Origin: Labilithrix sp.
Lineage (GTDB): Bacteria > Myxococcota > Polyangia > Polyangiales > Polyangiaceae
Length of the DNA stretch: 8,417 nucleotides
NCBI GenBank assembly: GCA_028287035.1
Contig: JAQBQL010000137.1
Location: 1 to 8,417 of the forward strand
Direction: 5' to 3'
Shown here piece after piece: positions 1-5,957 of the stretch. Within the stretch, counting starts at the first letter, position 1; every line of letters starts with the position of its first letter. The position numbers and the translations under genes were made by a program. The notes beneath the pieces were generated by a model, which saw only the letters and a list, made by a program, of their open reading frames with translations, was not told the origin of the DNA and ran no database searches.

Positions 1-416
1 TTGCCCATCACCGGCGGCGGCCCGAGCGCCACGGGGAACGTCACCTTCAGCGCCGCGACGTAGGCCTCGACGAGGACGATCTCCTTGCGCGGGTGGAGGG
101 CGACGAGCGCGTAGCTCACGCGCTTGCTGTCGTTCTTCTCCATGGCCACTAAATAGTCGACCTGCGCCTGACCGACGATGTCGCCGGTCGTGACGAAGCA
201 CAGGATGGCCGGCTTGCCGCGATGCGCGGCGCTCGACACGGCACGGTCATCGAGCGCGTCGAACGCGTACGTCGTCGCGCGGTCGGCGAGCGACGAGCCG
301 GGCTTGTCCGAGACGCCGACCGGTCCCAGGTCGGACTTCGTCGACGTGCACCCGCTGGCGCCTGCCGCACATGCGAGAGAGGCGGCCATCACCGCGCGCG
401 AGAGGGCGAGCCGCAC
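1..416 (-). CDS. Thioredoxin/TlpA-like lipoprotein lacking the CxxC motif (3' end outside window)
   Basis: The reading frame is open from a GTG at 416 to the left edge (138 codons), so the C-terminus is missing. The N-terminus looks like a lipoprotein signal: Arg at residues 2 and 7, a hydrophobic Ala/Leu stretch, then ASGC with the candidate lipidated Cys at residue 23. After a Ser/Asp-rich linker, residues 50-135 resemble a redoxin/TlpA fold: a 'RGKPAILCF' strand, a helix after 'TTGD', then 'VSYALVALHP' and 'TFPVALGPPP' strands. In active family members CxxC follows the first strand; here the aligned position reads DIVG (residues 79-82), so disulfide chemistry is unlikely. It starts 7 bp after the upstream zinc-ribbon gene stops, which suggests an operon. 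No good ribosome-binding site is visible; an ATG at 389 is an alternative start but would cut the signal peptide. The fold assignment is by eye and moderately sure; the function is unknown. Confidence 0.6.
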   Translation of the reverse strand, partial: MRLALSRAVMAASLACAAGASGCTSTKSDLGPVGVSDKPGSSLADRATTYAFDALDDRAVSSAAHRGKPAILCFVTTGDIVGQAQVDYLVAMEKNDSKRVSYALVALHPRKEIVLVEAYVAALKVTFPVALGPPPVMG

Positions 417-423
417 CGGGCGC

Positions 424-1083
424 TTACTCGTCGCCCTTGGCGCCGACGAAGTTGTCGCTCTTGTTGGCGAACAGCACGTTGAACGTGGTGAGCGAGCCGT
501 AGCACCCGGTGATGTAGCCCTGCATCGCGACCTTCTCCTCGGGGGCGAGCTTCGGATGCGCGTTGAGCTTCTGCTCGAGCACGCGGAGCTTGTCCCGGAT
601 CATCACGATCTTGGAGAAGACCGAGTCGATGGGGAGGCGCTTCTCGGCCGTGCCTTCCTTGCCGGGCTTGAAGATGACCTCGCCGCCTTCCCACCGCTGA
701 CCGAGCGGCGAGTCGGACAGGCCGAGCTCGTCCCGCAGCACCTCGCGCAACACCTCGCGAAACTCGTCAGCGTTCATGTCGAGCAGCTCCTCTGGCAGTT
801 CGATGGGCAGGCGCGGGCCCGCGTCGTTGGTGGTCGGCGTCAGCATCCGGAGCGCGCGGCCACCGAAGCTGCGCCCGCGCACGCCCGGCTGCGGCTTCGC
901 GGTGAAGGTGCCCTTCAGCACCCACTGCGAGCAGACGTTGTGAGCACGCAGCGGCGAAGGCCAGACGCCGAGCAGGCACTCGCCCTCGCGATGAACCTCG
1001 CCGGTGACGTCGATCTTCTCGACGACGCGGACGAAGCGGGCGCAGTTTCCGCAGCGCTTCTCCTGGGGCGGCGGCGCGTTCAT
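424..1083 (-). CDS. Hypothetical protein with N-terminal four-cysteine zinc-ribbon-like motif
   Basis: This 219-residue protein is probably cytoplasmic, with no signal peptide or membrane segment. The N-terminus carries C11-x2-C14, then C36 and C51, with 'CGNC' at the first pair. This spacing fits a single structural zinc (or metal) site, although metal binding is an inference. Residues 97-125 are rich in Glu, Leu and Arg and probably helical, as are residues 155-187. The C-terminal part is charged and contains one more Cys (194). I do not recognise a named family. The ATG overlaps the upstream gene's stop as ATGA (1080-1083), a classic sign of translational coupling, and the next gene begins 7 bp downstream, so the three minus-strand genes are probably one operon. 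Its codon choice is strongly GC-rich at third positions, which supports this strand over the overlapping plus-strand frame. Confidence 0.75.
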   Translation of the reverse strand: MNAPPPQEKRCGNCARFVRVVEKIDVTGEVHREGECLLGVWPSPLRAHNVCSQWVLKGTFTAKPQPGVRGRSFGGRALRMLTPTTNDAGPRLPIELPEELLDMNADEFREVLREVLRDELGLSDSPLGQRWEGGEVIFKPGKEGTAEKRLPIDSVFSKIVMIRDKLRVLEQKLNAHPKLAPEEKVAMQGYITGCYGSLTTFNVLFANKSDNFVGAKGDE

Positions 1084-1781
1084 GAAGGGGTCGGATCCTC
1101 GTCGTCGGCGGGTGCCGGGAGATCCGGCGCGAAGAGGTCGGTGTAGCGCAGGAGCGCTTCCGGCGCCGCCCGGCCGGCGCGGCGATCGGCGACCACGGCA
1201 TGGGCGAGCTCCTCGACGAGCTCCGGGAGCGGCACCTCGATGAGCTTCACGCCGCGGTCGCGGGCGACGTTCCTCACCTCGTCACGGTGCACGAGCCACT
1301 CGTGCCGCGCCTCGCGGATCCCCTCGTCGGGGTGGTAGTGGCAGACGAGCAGCTCGACGAAGTCGAGGTAGAGCGGGGACACGACGAGGCAGAGCCGTCC
1401 GTCCTTCCGGGTCGCGACGAGCGCCTGGGGAGGCGTGCTGCGCCGCGCCGCGCCGGTGACGTTCTGCGCGATGCGGGCGCGGCGATCCTCGTCCTGCTCG
1501 ACCGCGAGCAGGGGGGCGAAGAGCGCGATCTTCGGCACGTCGACCGACGGCGCATCGGTGTCGAGCGCATCGAGCCAGGCATGCCGCCCCTCGGGCGAGA
1601 GCGACTCGTAGGCGAGCGCCGCGGCCGTCGCGGCATCGGCGCTGATCGCGAGCGCGGCGAGCCAGGTCCGCCATGCGGCATGAGCGCGAGGATCGACGGA
1701 CGAGACGCGATCGCTCGCAGCGAGGCGGAGGCTCGCGACGCTCGCTGCGTCCTTCTCGGTGGGGTCGCTCGCGTCGGTCAT
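1080..1781 (-). CDS. Hypothetical cytoplasmic protein, first gene of the minus-strand operon
   Basis: This 233-residue protein has no recognisable family. It has no signal peptide or membrane span. The N-terminal 30 residues are Asp/Ser/Ala-rich and probably disordered. Residues 35-70 are Ala-rich and helical. Residues 83-125 contain hydrophobic stretches ('KIALFAPLLAV'). Residues 129-150 look like a beta-strand core ending in a CHYH cluster (147-150), followed by several more His residues (160, 165). The C-terminal dozen residues are acidic and Pro-rich. The His/Cys cluster could bind metal, but nothing else supports that. The ATG at 1781 has a partial Shine-Dalgarno sequence (AGGG) just upstream. 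It lies downstream of the AT-rich divergent intergenic region, whose promoter probably serves the whole minus-strand operon. Its stop overlaps the start of the zinc-ribbon-like gene by 4 bp. Confidence 0.7.
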   Translation of the reverse strand: MTDASDPTEKDAASVASLRLAASDRVSSVDPRAHAAWRTWLAALAISADAATAAALAYESLSPEGRHAWLDALDTDAPSVDVPKIALFAPLLAVEQDEDRRARIAQNVTGAARRSTPPQALVATRKDGRLCLVVSPLYLDFVELLVCHYHPDEGIREARHEWLVHRDEVRNVARDRGVKLIEVPLPELVEELAHAVVADRRAGRAAPEALLRYTDLFAPDLPAPADDEDPTPS

Positions 1782-1876
1782 GGCCCTGACGCGCGAACCC
1801 TAGCCGGGGTCGTCGCGGACCGGAAGCCACGACGAGCTTGCTAGGCTGCGTGATTTTGAAATAACAAGATATCCAC
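1782..1876. promoter_or_regulatory. Divergent intergenic region with AT-rich core
   Basis: This 95-bp gap separates the minus-strand operon from the plus-strand sigma-factor gene and must hold the promoter of at least the minus operon. About 25 bp at 1851-1875 are strikingly AT-rich against a very GC-rich background, as expected for a promoter or operator. A TTGTTA-like -35 on the minus strand (1867-1862) can be paired with a poor TAGCAA -10, and TTGCTA at 1838 could serve the plus strand; both matches are weak. The short palindrome GATATC sits at 1868-1873, three bases before the sigma-factor ATG. No convincing -10 box was found for either direction. Confidence 0.4.
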
Positions 1877-2590
1877 ATGGCCGAACCCACGAAGCCGCCG
1901 CCCGACTCGCCGGAGGTGCTCGCGCGCATCACCGAGGGGCTCGACCTCGTCGACATGCTGGCGCGTCAGATGCGGCGTCAGTTCGGTCCGTACCAGCAGC
2001 ACGAGGACCTCGTCTCGCAGGGACGCGAGGCACTCCTCGCCGCGGCGCGCAGCTTCGATCCCGATCGCGGCCTCCCCTTCCGCCGCTGGGCGAACCTCCG
2101 GGTGCGCGGCGCGATGATCGACTCGATGAGGCAGAGCGGAAACCTCCCGCGGCGCGTCTACCGCAAGCTCCGCGCGGTGCAGGCCGCCGACCAGATCCAC
2201 GAGGCGTCGGGCGAGGAGCAGGGCGCGGCGCCCGCGGCGAGCGCCGAAGAGGCCGACAAGAAGCTGTCCGATCAGCTCGGGACCGCCGCGATGGCGATGG
2301 CCATCGGCTTCCTGGCGCGGCGCACGAGCGACGCGCTCGACCACGCCGAGGACGCCAGCGCGAGCCCCGAGGAGCAGACCGTCCGCGCCCAGACGCTCGA
2401 GGTGATCCGCGCCGCCATCGCCGAGCGGCCCGACGCCGAGCGGCACCTCCTGCAGCGTCACTACTTCGACGACGTGAACTTCGACGAGGCGGCCCGCGAG
2501 ATCGGCCTGTCGAAGTCGTGGGCGAGCCGCCTCCACGCGCGCGCCATCGAGGGCCTCGCGAAGACGCTGAAGAGCCGCGGCTTCGCCTGA
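1877..2590 (+). CDS. FliA/WhiG-like sigma-70 family RNA polymerase sigma factor
   Basis: This 237-residue alternative sigma factor would direct RNA polymerase to a specific promoter set. Region 2 covers about residues 20-90: 'EDLVSQGREALL', 'FDPDRGLPFRRWA' and 'RVRGAMIDSMR' closely match the FliA/WhiG (sigma-28) pattern, including the RxRGAM(I/L)D signature of the core-binding and -10-recognition helices. Region 4 covers about 174-232, with a helix-turn-helix at roughly 201-222 ('DEAAREIGLSKSWASRLHARA'-type, shown only in part here) for -35 binding. The region between them (about 93-170) is Ala/Glu-rich and does not show a normal sigma-28 region 3. No anti-sigma gene is adjacent. The ATG is fixed by an in-frame TAA at 1862-1864, but no Shine-Dalgarno sequence is visible. 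FliA itself is 239 residues in E. coli, so the length fits. No flagellar genes lie nearby, so a non-flagellar regulon is likely. Confidence 0.88.
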   Translation: MAEPTKPPPDSPEVLARITEGLDLVDMLARQMRRQFGPYQQHEDLVSQGREALLAAARSFDPDRGLPFRRWANLRVRGAMIDSMRQSGNLPRRVYRKLRAVQAADQIHEASGEEQGAAPAASAEEADKKLSDQLGTAAMAMAIGFLARRTSDALDHAEDASASPEEQTVRAQTLEVIRAAIAERPDAERHLLQRHYFDDVNFDEAAREIGLSKSWASRLHARAIEGLAKTLKSRGFA

Positions 2591-2614
2591 GCGACGCGCG
2601 GCTGGCGATTTTTT
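2573..2614 (+). terminator. Possible weak intrinsic terminator after the sigma-factor gene
   Basis: AGCCGCG (2573-2579) can pair with CGCGGCT (2597-2603), giving a 7-bp GC stem with a 17-nt loop. It is followed after five bases by a run of six T (2609-2614), the longest T run noticed in the window. The stem begins inside the last codons of the sigma gene. The long loop and the gap before the T run make it a poor match to a standard terminator, so it may only attenuate readthrough, or be chance in GC-rich DNA. Confidence 0.3.
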
Positions 2615-2650
2615 CAGCAACTCACCCGCGCGGGGGACGACCAGCCCCTC

Positions 2651-2989
2651 ATGCGCATCGGTGAAGTCGGCGTCCCCCAGCAGGTCCGTGTCCCGAGGGG
2701 CGAGGTCGACGGCGCCGGAACGCATGGGCGCGCCGCGGCCCCGCACGAGGCGGCCTCCACCGACGAGCCGAGCCCGTTCGCGAAGGTGCTGCGCAACCTC
2801 GGCAAGCAGGTCGATCAGGGCGAGAAGGCCGTGCACCGCGCGGTCGACGGCGGCGGCAAGGATCTCGGCCCGAGCGAGCTCCTCGCGCTGCAGGCCGGCG
2901 TCTACCGCTACAGCGAGGCGGTCGACCTGACCGCCAAGCTCATCGATCGCGCGACGAGCGGCGTGAAGACGGTGCTCCAGGGGCAGTGA
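2651..2989 (+). CDS. YscI/HrpB-like type III secretion inner-rod protein
   Basis: This 112-residue protein has a Gly/Pro/Ala-rich, probably disordered N-terminal half and a helical C-terminal third (about 72-112). That part reads 'GPSELLALQAGVYRYSE', 'AVDLTAKLIDRATSGVK' and 'TVLQGQ'. In YscI/HrpB inner-rod proteins the same region has a (D/S)LL-x-LQ motif, an amphipathic helix with an E..L..K pattern, and a final (E/K)TLxxxQ/G. Yersinia YscI is about 115 residues, so the length also matches. Such rods polymerise between the membrane export gate and the needle of type III secretion systems. No signal peptide is present, as expected for a type III substrate. GGGGGA at 2632-2637 lies 13 bp before the ATG, which is long for a ribosome-binding site. 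mnmA begins 19 bp downstream. No other secretion genes are visible here. The assignment is by eye from remembered family patterns; FliE-like rod proteins are the nearest alternative. Confidence 0.6.
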   Translation: MRIGEVGVPQQVRVPRGEVDGAGTHGRAAAPHEAASTDEPSPFAKVLRNLGKQVDQGEKAVHRAVDGGGKDLGPSELLALQAGVYRYSEAVDLTAKLIDRATSGVKTVLQGQ

Positions 2990-3008
2990 TGCGCTAAGAG
3001 CCGGGGCC

Positions 3009-4145
3009 ATGGGCCGCGAGCGCATCCTCATCGCCATGTCGGGCGGCGTCGACTCGGCGGTGGCGGCGGCGCGCCTCGTCGATCAGGGGTACGACGTGGT
3101 CGGGGTGACGCTCCACCTCTGGGACTACCCCGACGAGGGCCCGGGCGCGCACGGCCGCTGCTGCGCGCCCGAGGACCAGTACGACGCGCGGCGCACCGCC
3201 GACGCGCTCGGGATCCCGCACTTCACGTTCGATCGCCGCGAGCTGTTCGAGCGCACCGTGGTGGCGCCGTTCGTCGAGGCGTATCTCGCCGGCGAGACGC
3301 CGAGCCCGTGCACCGCGTGCAACCGCGGCGTGAAGATCGCGGAGCTCGTCGCGATCGCCGACCGGCTCGGCGCGGCGCGCATCGCGACCGGCCATTACGC
3401 GCGCCTCGGGCACGACGCCGACGGGACACCCTTCCTCCGCGAGGGGCGCGATCCGGCCAAGGACCAGAGCTACTTCCTCTACGCGACGCCGCCCGCGCAG
3501 CTCGAACGCCTCGCCTTCCCGCTCGGCGAGAGCCTGAAGCCGGAGGTGCGCGCCGAGGCGCTCGCGCGCGGGATCCCGGGCGCCGCGAAGGGCGAGAGCC
3601 AGGAGCTTTGCTTCGTGGGAGCGGGCGCCGGCGCCTACGCGTCCTTCGTCGAGCAGCGGGCGAAGGGTCGGGTCCGGCCGGGCCCCGTCGTCGACGAGGA
3701 GGGCCGCGTGGTCGGCCAGCACGAGGGCATCCATCGCTTCACGATCGGCCAGCGCAAGGGCCTCGGCATCGCGGTCGGGCACCGCACCTTCGTGACCGCC
3801 ATCGACGTGGACACCGGCACGGTCCACCTGGGTTCGGGGGCGCCGCTCCATGCAACGGTCGCCGAGCTCGACGACCTCGTGCTCGCGCCGGGGGTGACGC
3901 TCCCGCGGGAGGCCCGGATCCGCGTCCGCTACCGTCACGAGGGCGCGGCCGCCCACGTCACGGCACGGGAAGGCGCACGGGCAGTCGCCCGGTTCACCGA
4001 GCCGGTCCGGGCGGTCAGCCCCGGTCAGGTGGCGGTCTTCTACGAAGGCGACCGCGTGCTCGGCGGCGCGCGCATCACGGCGGCAGCGGAGAGCCAGGCT
4101 GCCGCGGCGCATGCGAGCGAGCCGCGCGCCGCCGGCGTCTGGTAG
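3009..4145 (+). CDS. mnmA: tRNA-specific 2-thiouridylase MnmA
   Basis: MnmA uses ATP to adenylate U34 of tRNA-Lys, -Glu and -Gln and then inserts sulfur at position 2. It acts in the cytoplasm with a sulfur-relay donor. The 378-residue protein has all the expected landmarks. The PP-loop SGGVDS is at 11-16. 'TPSPCTACN' at 97-105 places the catalytic Cys at 104 (matching E. coli Cys102). GHYAR is at 128-132 and 'KDQSYFLY' at 151-158. 'ESQELCF' at 196-202 carries the second Cys at 201, which forms the persulfide. The C-terminal third is the usual beta-barrel domain ('FTIGQRKGLGIA'). About 20 Ala-rich residues at the end look like an extension beyond the family core. The ATG at 3009 sits a few bases after a GGGG run. 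It is packed between the rod-like gene (19 bp) and the lipoprotein gene (10 bp), so cotranscription is likely, though a functional link is not implied. Confidence 0.97.
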   Translation: MGRERILIAMSGGVDSAVAAARLVDQGYDVVGVTLHLWDYPDEGPGAHGRCCAPEDQYDARRTADALGIPHFTFDRRELFERTVVAPFVEAYLAGETPSPCTACNRGVKIAELVAIADRLGAARIATGHYARLGHDADGTPFLREGRDPAKDQSYFLYATPPAQLERLAFPLGESLKPEVRAEALARGIPGAAKGESQELCFVGAGAGAYASFVEQRAKGRVRPGPVVDEEGRVVGQHEGIHRFTIGQRKGLGIAVGHRTFVTAIDVDTGTVHLGSGAPLHATVAELDDLVLAPGVTLPREARIRVRYRHEGAAAHVTAREGARAVARFTEPVRAVSPGQVAVFYEGDRVLGGARITAAAESQAAAAHASEPRAAGVW

Positions 4146-4155
4146 AGTGCCGGTC

Positions 4156-4956
4156 GTGCAACGTCGCTCGTCCAGGACCCGCCTTCGCGCCTCCTTCGCC
4201 TGCGCGCTCGCGGTGAGCGCGCTCGTCACGGCGTCGCTGCCGGCGTGCTCGCAGGGCGAGGGCTCGGGCAAGGTGACGGGCACGCTGAACCTGCCGAACT
4301 GCTGGACCGGCCCGTTCGAGCTGACCGCCGATTTCCTCGCCGGCGTTCCGTTCCGCGAGACGCTGCAGCTCCGCATCCAGAACGGGTCGGACTACCAGTC
4401 GTTCAGCGACGGGATCTCGATCCTCCTCTCGGACATCAACAAGGTGCGGCCCAACGCGAGCGCCGGGTTCGCCGGCGCGTACGGAAAGCCGCTCAAGGTC
4501 GACATCCCGCCCGAGGTGACGCCCCCCGGCGTTCCGGTGGTCGCCGACCCCGATCCGGCCATCGTGAGCCTCGCGCTCTACATGCAGAAGAGCTGCCGTA
4601 CGCAGAACGTCACCGTGTACGCGATGGAGGAAGTGCAGCTCATCGACGACGGCACGTGCGACGCGCCGGCGCTCATGGGCGCCGATCCCGCGACCGGCTG
4701 CGATCCTTCCAAGGAGCTTCCCGCCGGCGTCGGCACCGGCAAGAGCCAGATCGCGTTCACCTACGTGTTCGACGGCAACGTTGCCGAGCCGCAGGCGAAC
4801 GAGCGGCTCTCCGCCGGGTGCTTCGACGTCTATCTCGCCGATCCGCGCGAGGTGTCGCCGGGCGGGCTCGGCGGCCCGCCGCGCTGCCGAGGCCACATCC
4901 GCGGCACGTTCAGCTTCTACTTCGAGCGCGGGCGACCTTCGCAGCCCTTCCCGTAG
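4156..4956 (+). CDS. Predicted cysteine-rich lipoprotein of unknown function
   Basis: From the GTG at 4156 this is a 266-residue protein. It has a strongly basic n-region (Arg at 3, 4, 7, 9, 11), a hydrophobic core (14-27) and LPAC with the candidate lipidated Cys at 31. The mature part has six more Cys (49, 147, 168, 182, 222, 244), an even number that could form three disulfides outside the cytoplasm. It alternates hydrophobic and polar residues ('KVTGTLNL', 'FELTADF', 'NVTVYAMEEVQLI', 'IRGTFSFYF'), suggesting a mostly beta fold. No family was recognised. An in-frame ATG at 4111 would overlap mnmA by 35 bp and lengthen the n-region. GTG 4147 is also possible. The GTG at 4156 is chosen because it gives a normal signal peptide and no overlap. 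It follows mnmA by 10 bp and precedes the TPR gene by 35 bp, so it probably belongs to the same transcript and acts at the envelope with the TPR protein and kinase. Confidence 0.75.
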   Translation: MQRRSSRTRLRASFACALAVSALVTASLPACSQGEGSGKVTGTLNLPNCWTGPFELTADFLAGVPFRETLQLRIQNGSDYQSFSDGISILLSDINKVRPNASAGFAGAYGKPLKVDIPPEVTPPGVPVVADPDPAIVSLALYMQKSCRTQNVTVYAMEEVQLIDDGTCDAPALMGADPATGCDPSKELPAGVGTGKSQIAFTYVFDGNVAEPQANERLSAGCFDVYLADPREVSPGGLGGPPRCRGHIRGTFSFYFERGRPSQPFP

Positions 4957-4979
4957 GCGCGAACGTCCTACATCTAGGC

Positions 4980-4985
4980 AAGGAG
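4980..4985 (+). promoter_or_regulatory. Strong Shine-Dalgarno site for the TPR gene
   Basis: AAGGAG lies 6 bases upstream of the ATG at 4992. It is the best ribosome-binding site in the window and decides that start over the in-frame GTG at 5040, which has none. Confidence 0.75.
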
Positions 4986-4991
4986 CGGAAA

Positions 4992-5957
4992 ATGCGCGTC
5001 CTTGCGCAGGGTGGCGGCGACCGATACGTTTTATTTCGCGTGGAATTGTCCCGTCGCAGAGGCGCGCGTGCCGCGATCGTCGTCGCCATCCTCGGGGCGT
5101 GCGCGATGTCGACGGCTGCCTTGCCGGCGAGCGCCGAGCCGGCGGGCGGAGGGGCACTGCGCCAGGCGCGCGCAGCCTGGGACAAAGGATCGATGGAGAC
5201 GGCCGAGCCGCTCTACCGCGAGGCCATCGAGAAGGGCGGCCTCGCACCGACCGAGGTCCTCGAGGGTTACGTGCGCCTCGGCTCGATCCGCGCGGCGCTC
5301 GGCAACAAGACCTCGGCCCTCGCGGCCTTCCGCGCGGCGAGCATCCTCGACGCGAGCTTTCCCGTCCCCACGGAAGCCGGTCCGAAGGGCACGATCCTCG
5401 CGGCGCAGGCCAAGCGCGAGACCGTGAAGATCGGTTCCATCCAGCTCTACGTCCGCGCTCCCCGCGAGACGCCGTCCGGGCGAGGCTTCAAGGTGGTCGC
5501 CTCGCTCGACGCGGCGCACGTGCCCATCGTGGCGCGCATCGGGCTCGTCGCGCGCGACGGCACGAGCGGCAAGGAGGTCACCTCCGAGGCGCGGCCCGCC
5601 GAGAACATCGAGTTCGACGTGCCCGCCGACGTGACGATGCCGAACGCGAACGTCCTCGTCCGCGTCGATGCGCTCGACCGGCAGGGTAATCGCATTGCGA
5701 CCACCGACAGCCGCGTGCACGTGACGGAGGCCGGCGGCTCGAGCGCGGTCGCCAGCGCGAGCGGCACGAGCGGCAGCAGCGCCGGCGCGGTGCACGGGGC
5801 CGACGGCGGCGTGCGCTCGGGCGGCGGTTTCTGGTCCTCGCCCTGGCCGTACATCGTCGGGGGCCTCGCGCTCGCCGGCGCGGGCACCGCCGTCTACTTC
5901 GGCACCCGTCCTTCCGATCAGGTCACCGTCGGGCAAGTCGGCGTGCGCGCCCGCTGA
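4992..5957 (+). CDS. Exported TPR protein with C-terminal membrane anchor
   Basis: This is a 321-residue predicted envelope protein. Residues 27-48 form the hydrophobic core of a signal peptide ending 'ALPASA', with cleavage likely before Glu49. Residues 54-120 contain at least two TPR-like helical hairpins ('ARAAWDKGSMETAEPLYREA', 'YVRLGSIRAALGNKTSALAAF'), a protein-protein interaction module. Residues about 139-245 look like an immunoglobulin-like beta domain ('IQLYVRAP', 'IGLVARDG', 'VLVRVDALDRQGN'). A Ser/Gly/Ala-rich spacer (about 248-283) leads to a membrane span at about 285-303 and a short tail with little positive charge. The kinase gene follows after 18 bp, so a plausible but unproven role is as the extracytoplasmic partner or sensor of that kinase. 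The ATG is chosen for its strong AAGGAG. It gives an unusually long n-region of 26 residues, and an in-frame GTG at 5040 would give a more typical signal peptide. Confidence 0.75.
   Translation: MRVLAQGGGDRYVLFRVELSRRRGARAAIVVAILGACAMSTAALPASAEPAGGGALRQARAAWDKGSMETAEPLYREAIEKGGLAPTEVLEGYVRLGSIRAALGNKTSALAAFRAASILDASFPVPTEAGPKGTILAAQAKRETVKIGSIQLYVRAPRETPSGRGFKVVASLDAAHVPIVARIGLVARDGTSGKEVTSEARPAENIEFDVPADVTMPNANVLVRVDALDRQGNRIATTDSRVHVTEAGGSSAVASASGTSGSSAGAVHGADGGVRSGGGFWSSPWPYIVGGLALAGAGTAVYFGTRPSDQVTVGQVGVRAR

Noticed and set aside
178..1146. Plus-strand frame of about 320 codons opposite the minus-strand operon.
   Set aside because: The minus-strand alternatives form a coherent operon with an ATGA overlap, a lipoprotein signal and a cysteine motif. 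The plus-strand product has no signal, domain or ribosome-binding site that I can see.
1841..3037. Minus-strand frame opposite the sigma factor and the rod-like gene.
   Set aside because: The plus-strand products match known families. The antisense frame spans both genes and the intergenic region with no domain.
4111..4155. ATG at 4111 as start of the cysteine-rich lipoprotein.
   Set aside because: It overlaps mnmA by 35 bp and adds 15 residues before an already adequate basic n-region. GTG 4156 is preferred, although it lacks a strong ribosome-binding site.
2994..4376. Long minus-strand frame opposite mnmA.
   Set aside because: The plus strand encodes a complete MnmA with both catalytic cysteines. 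The antisense product is low-complexity Arg/Ala/Asp-rich.
5025..5045. AT-rich TACGTTTTATTTCG as an internal promoter for the TPR/kinase genes.
   Set aside because: No -35-like partner at proper spacing was convincing, and the segment lies inside a frame opened by a strong ribosome-binding site at 4980-4985.
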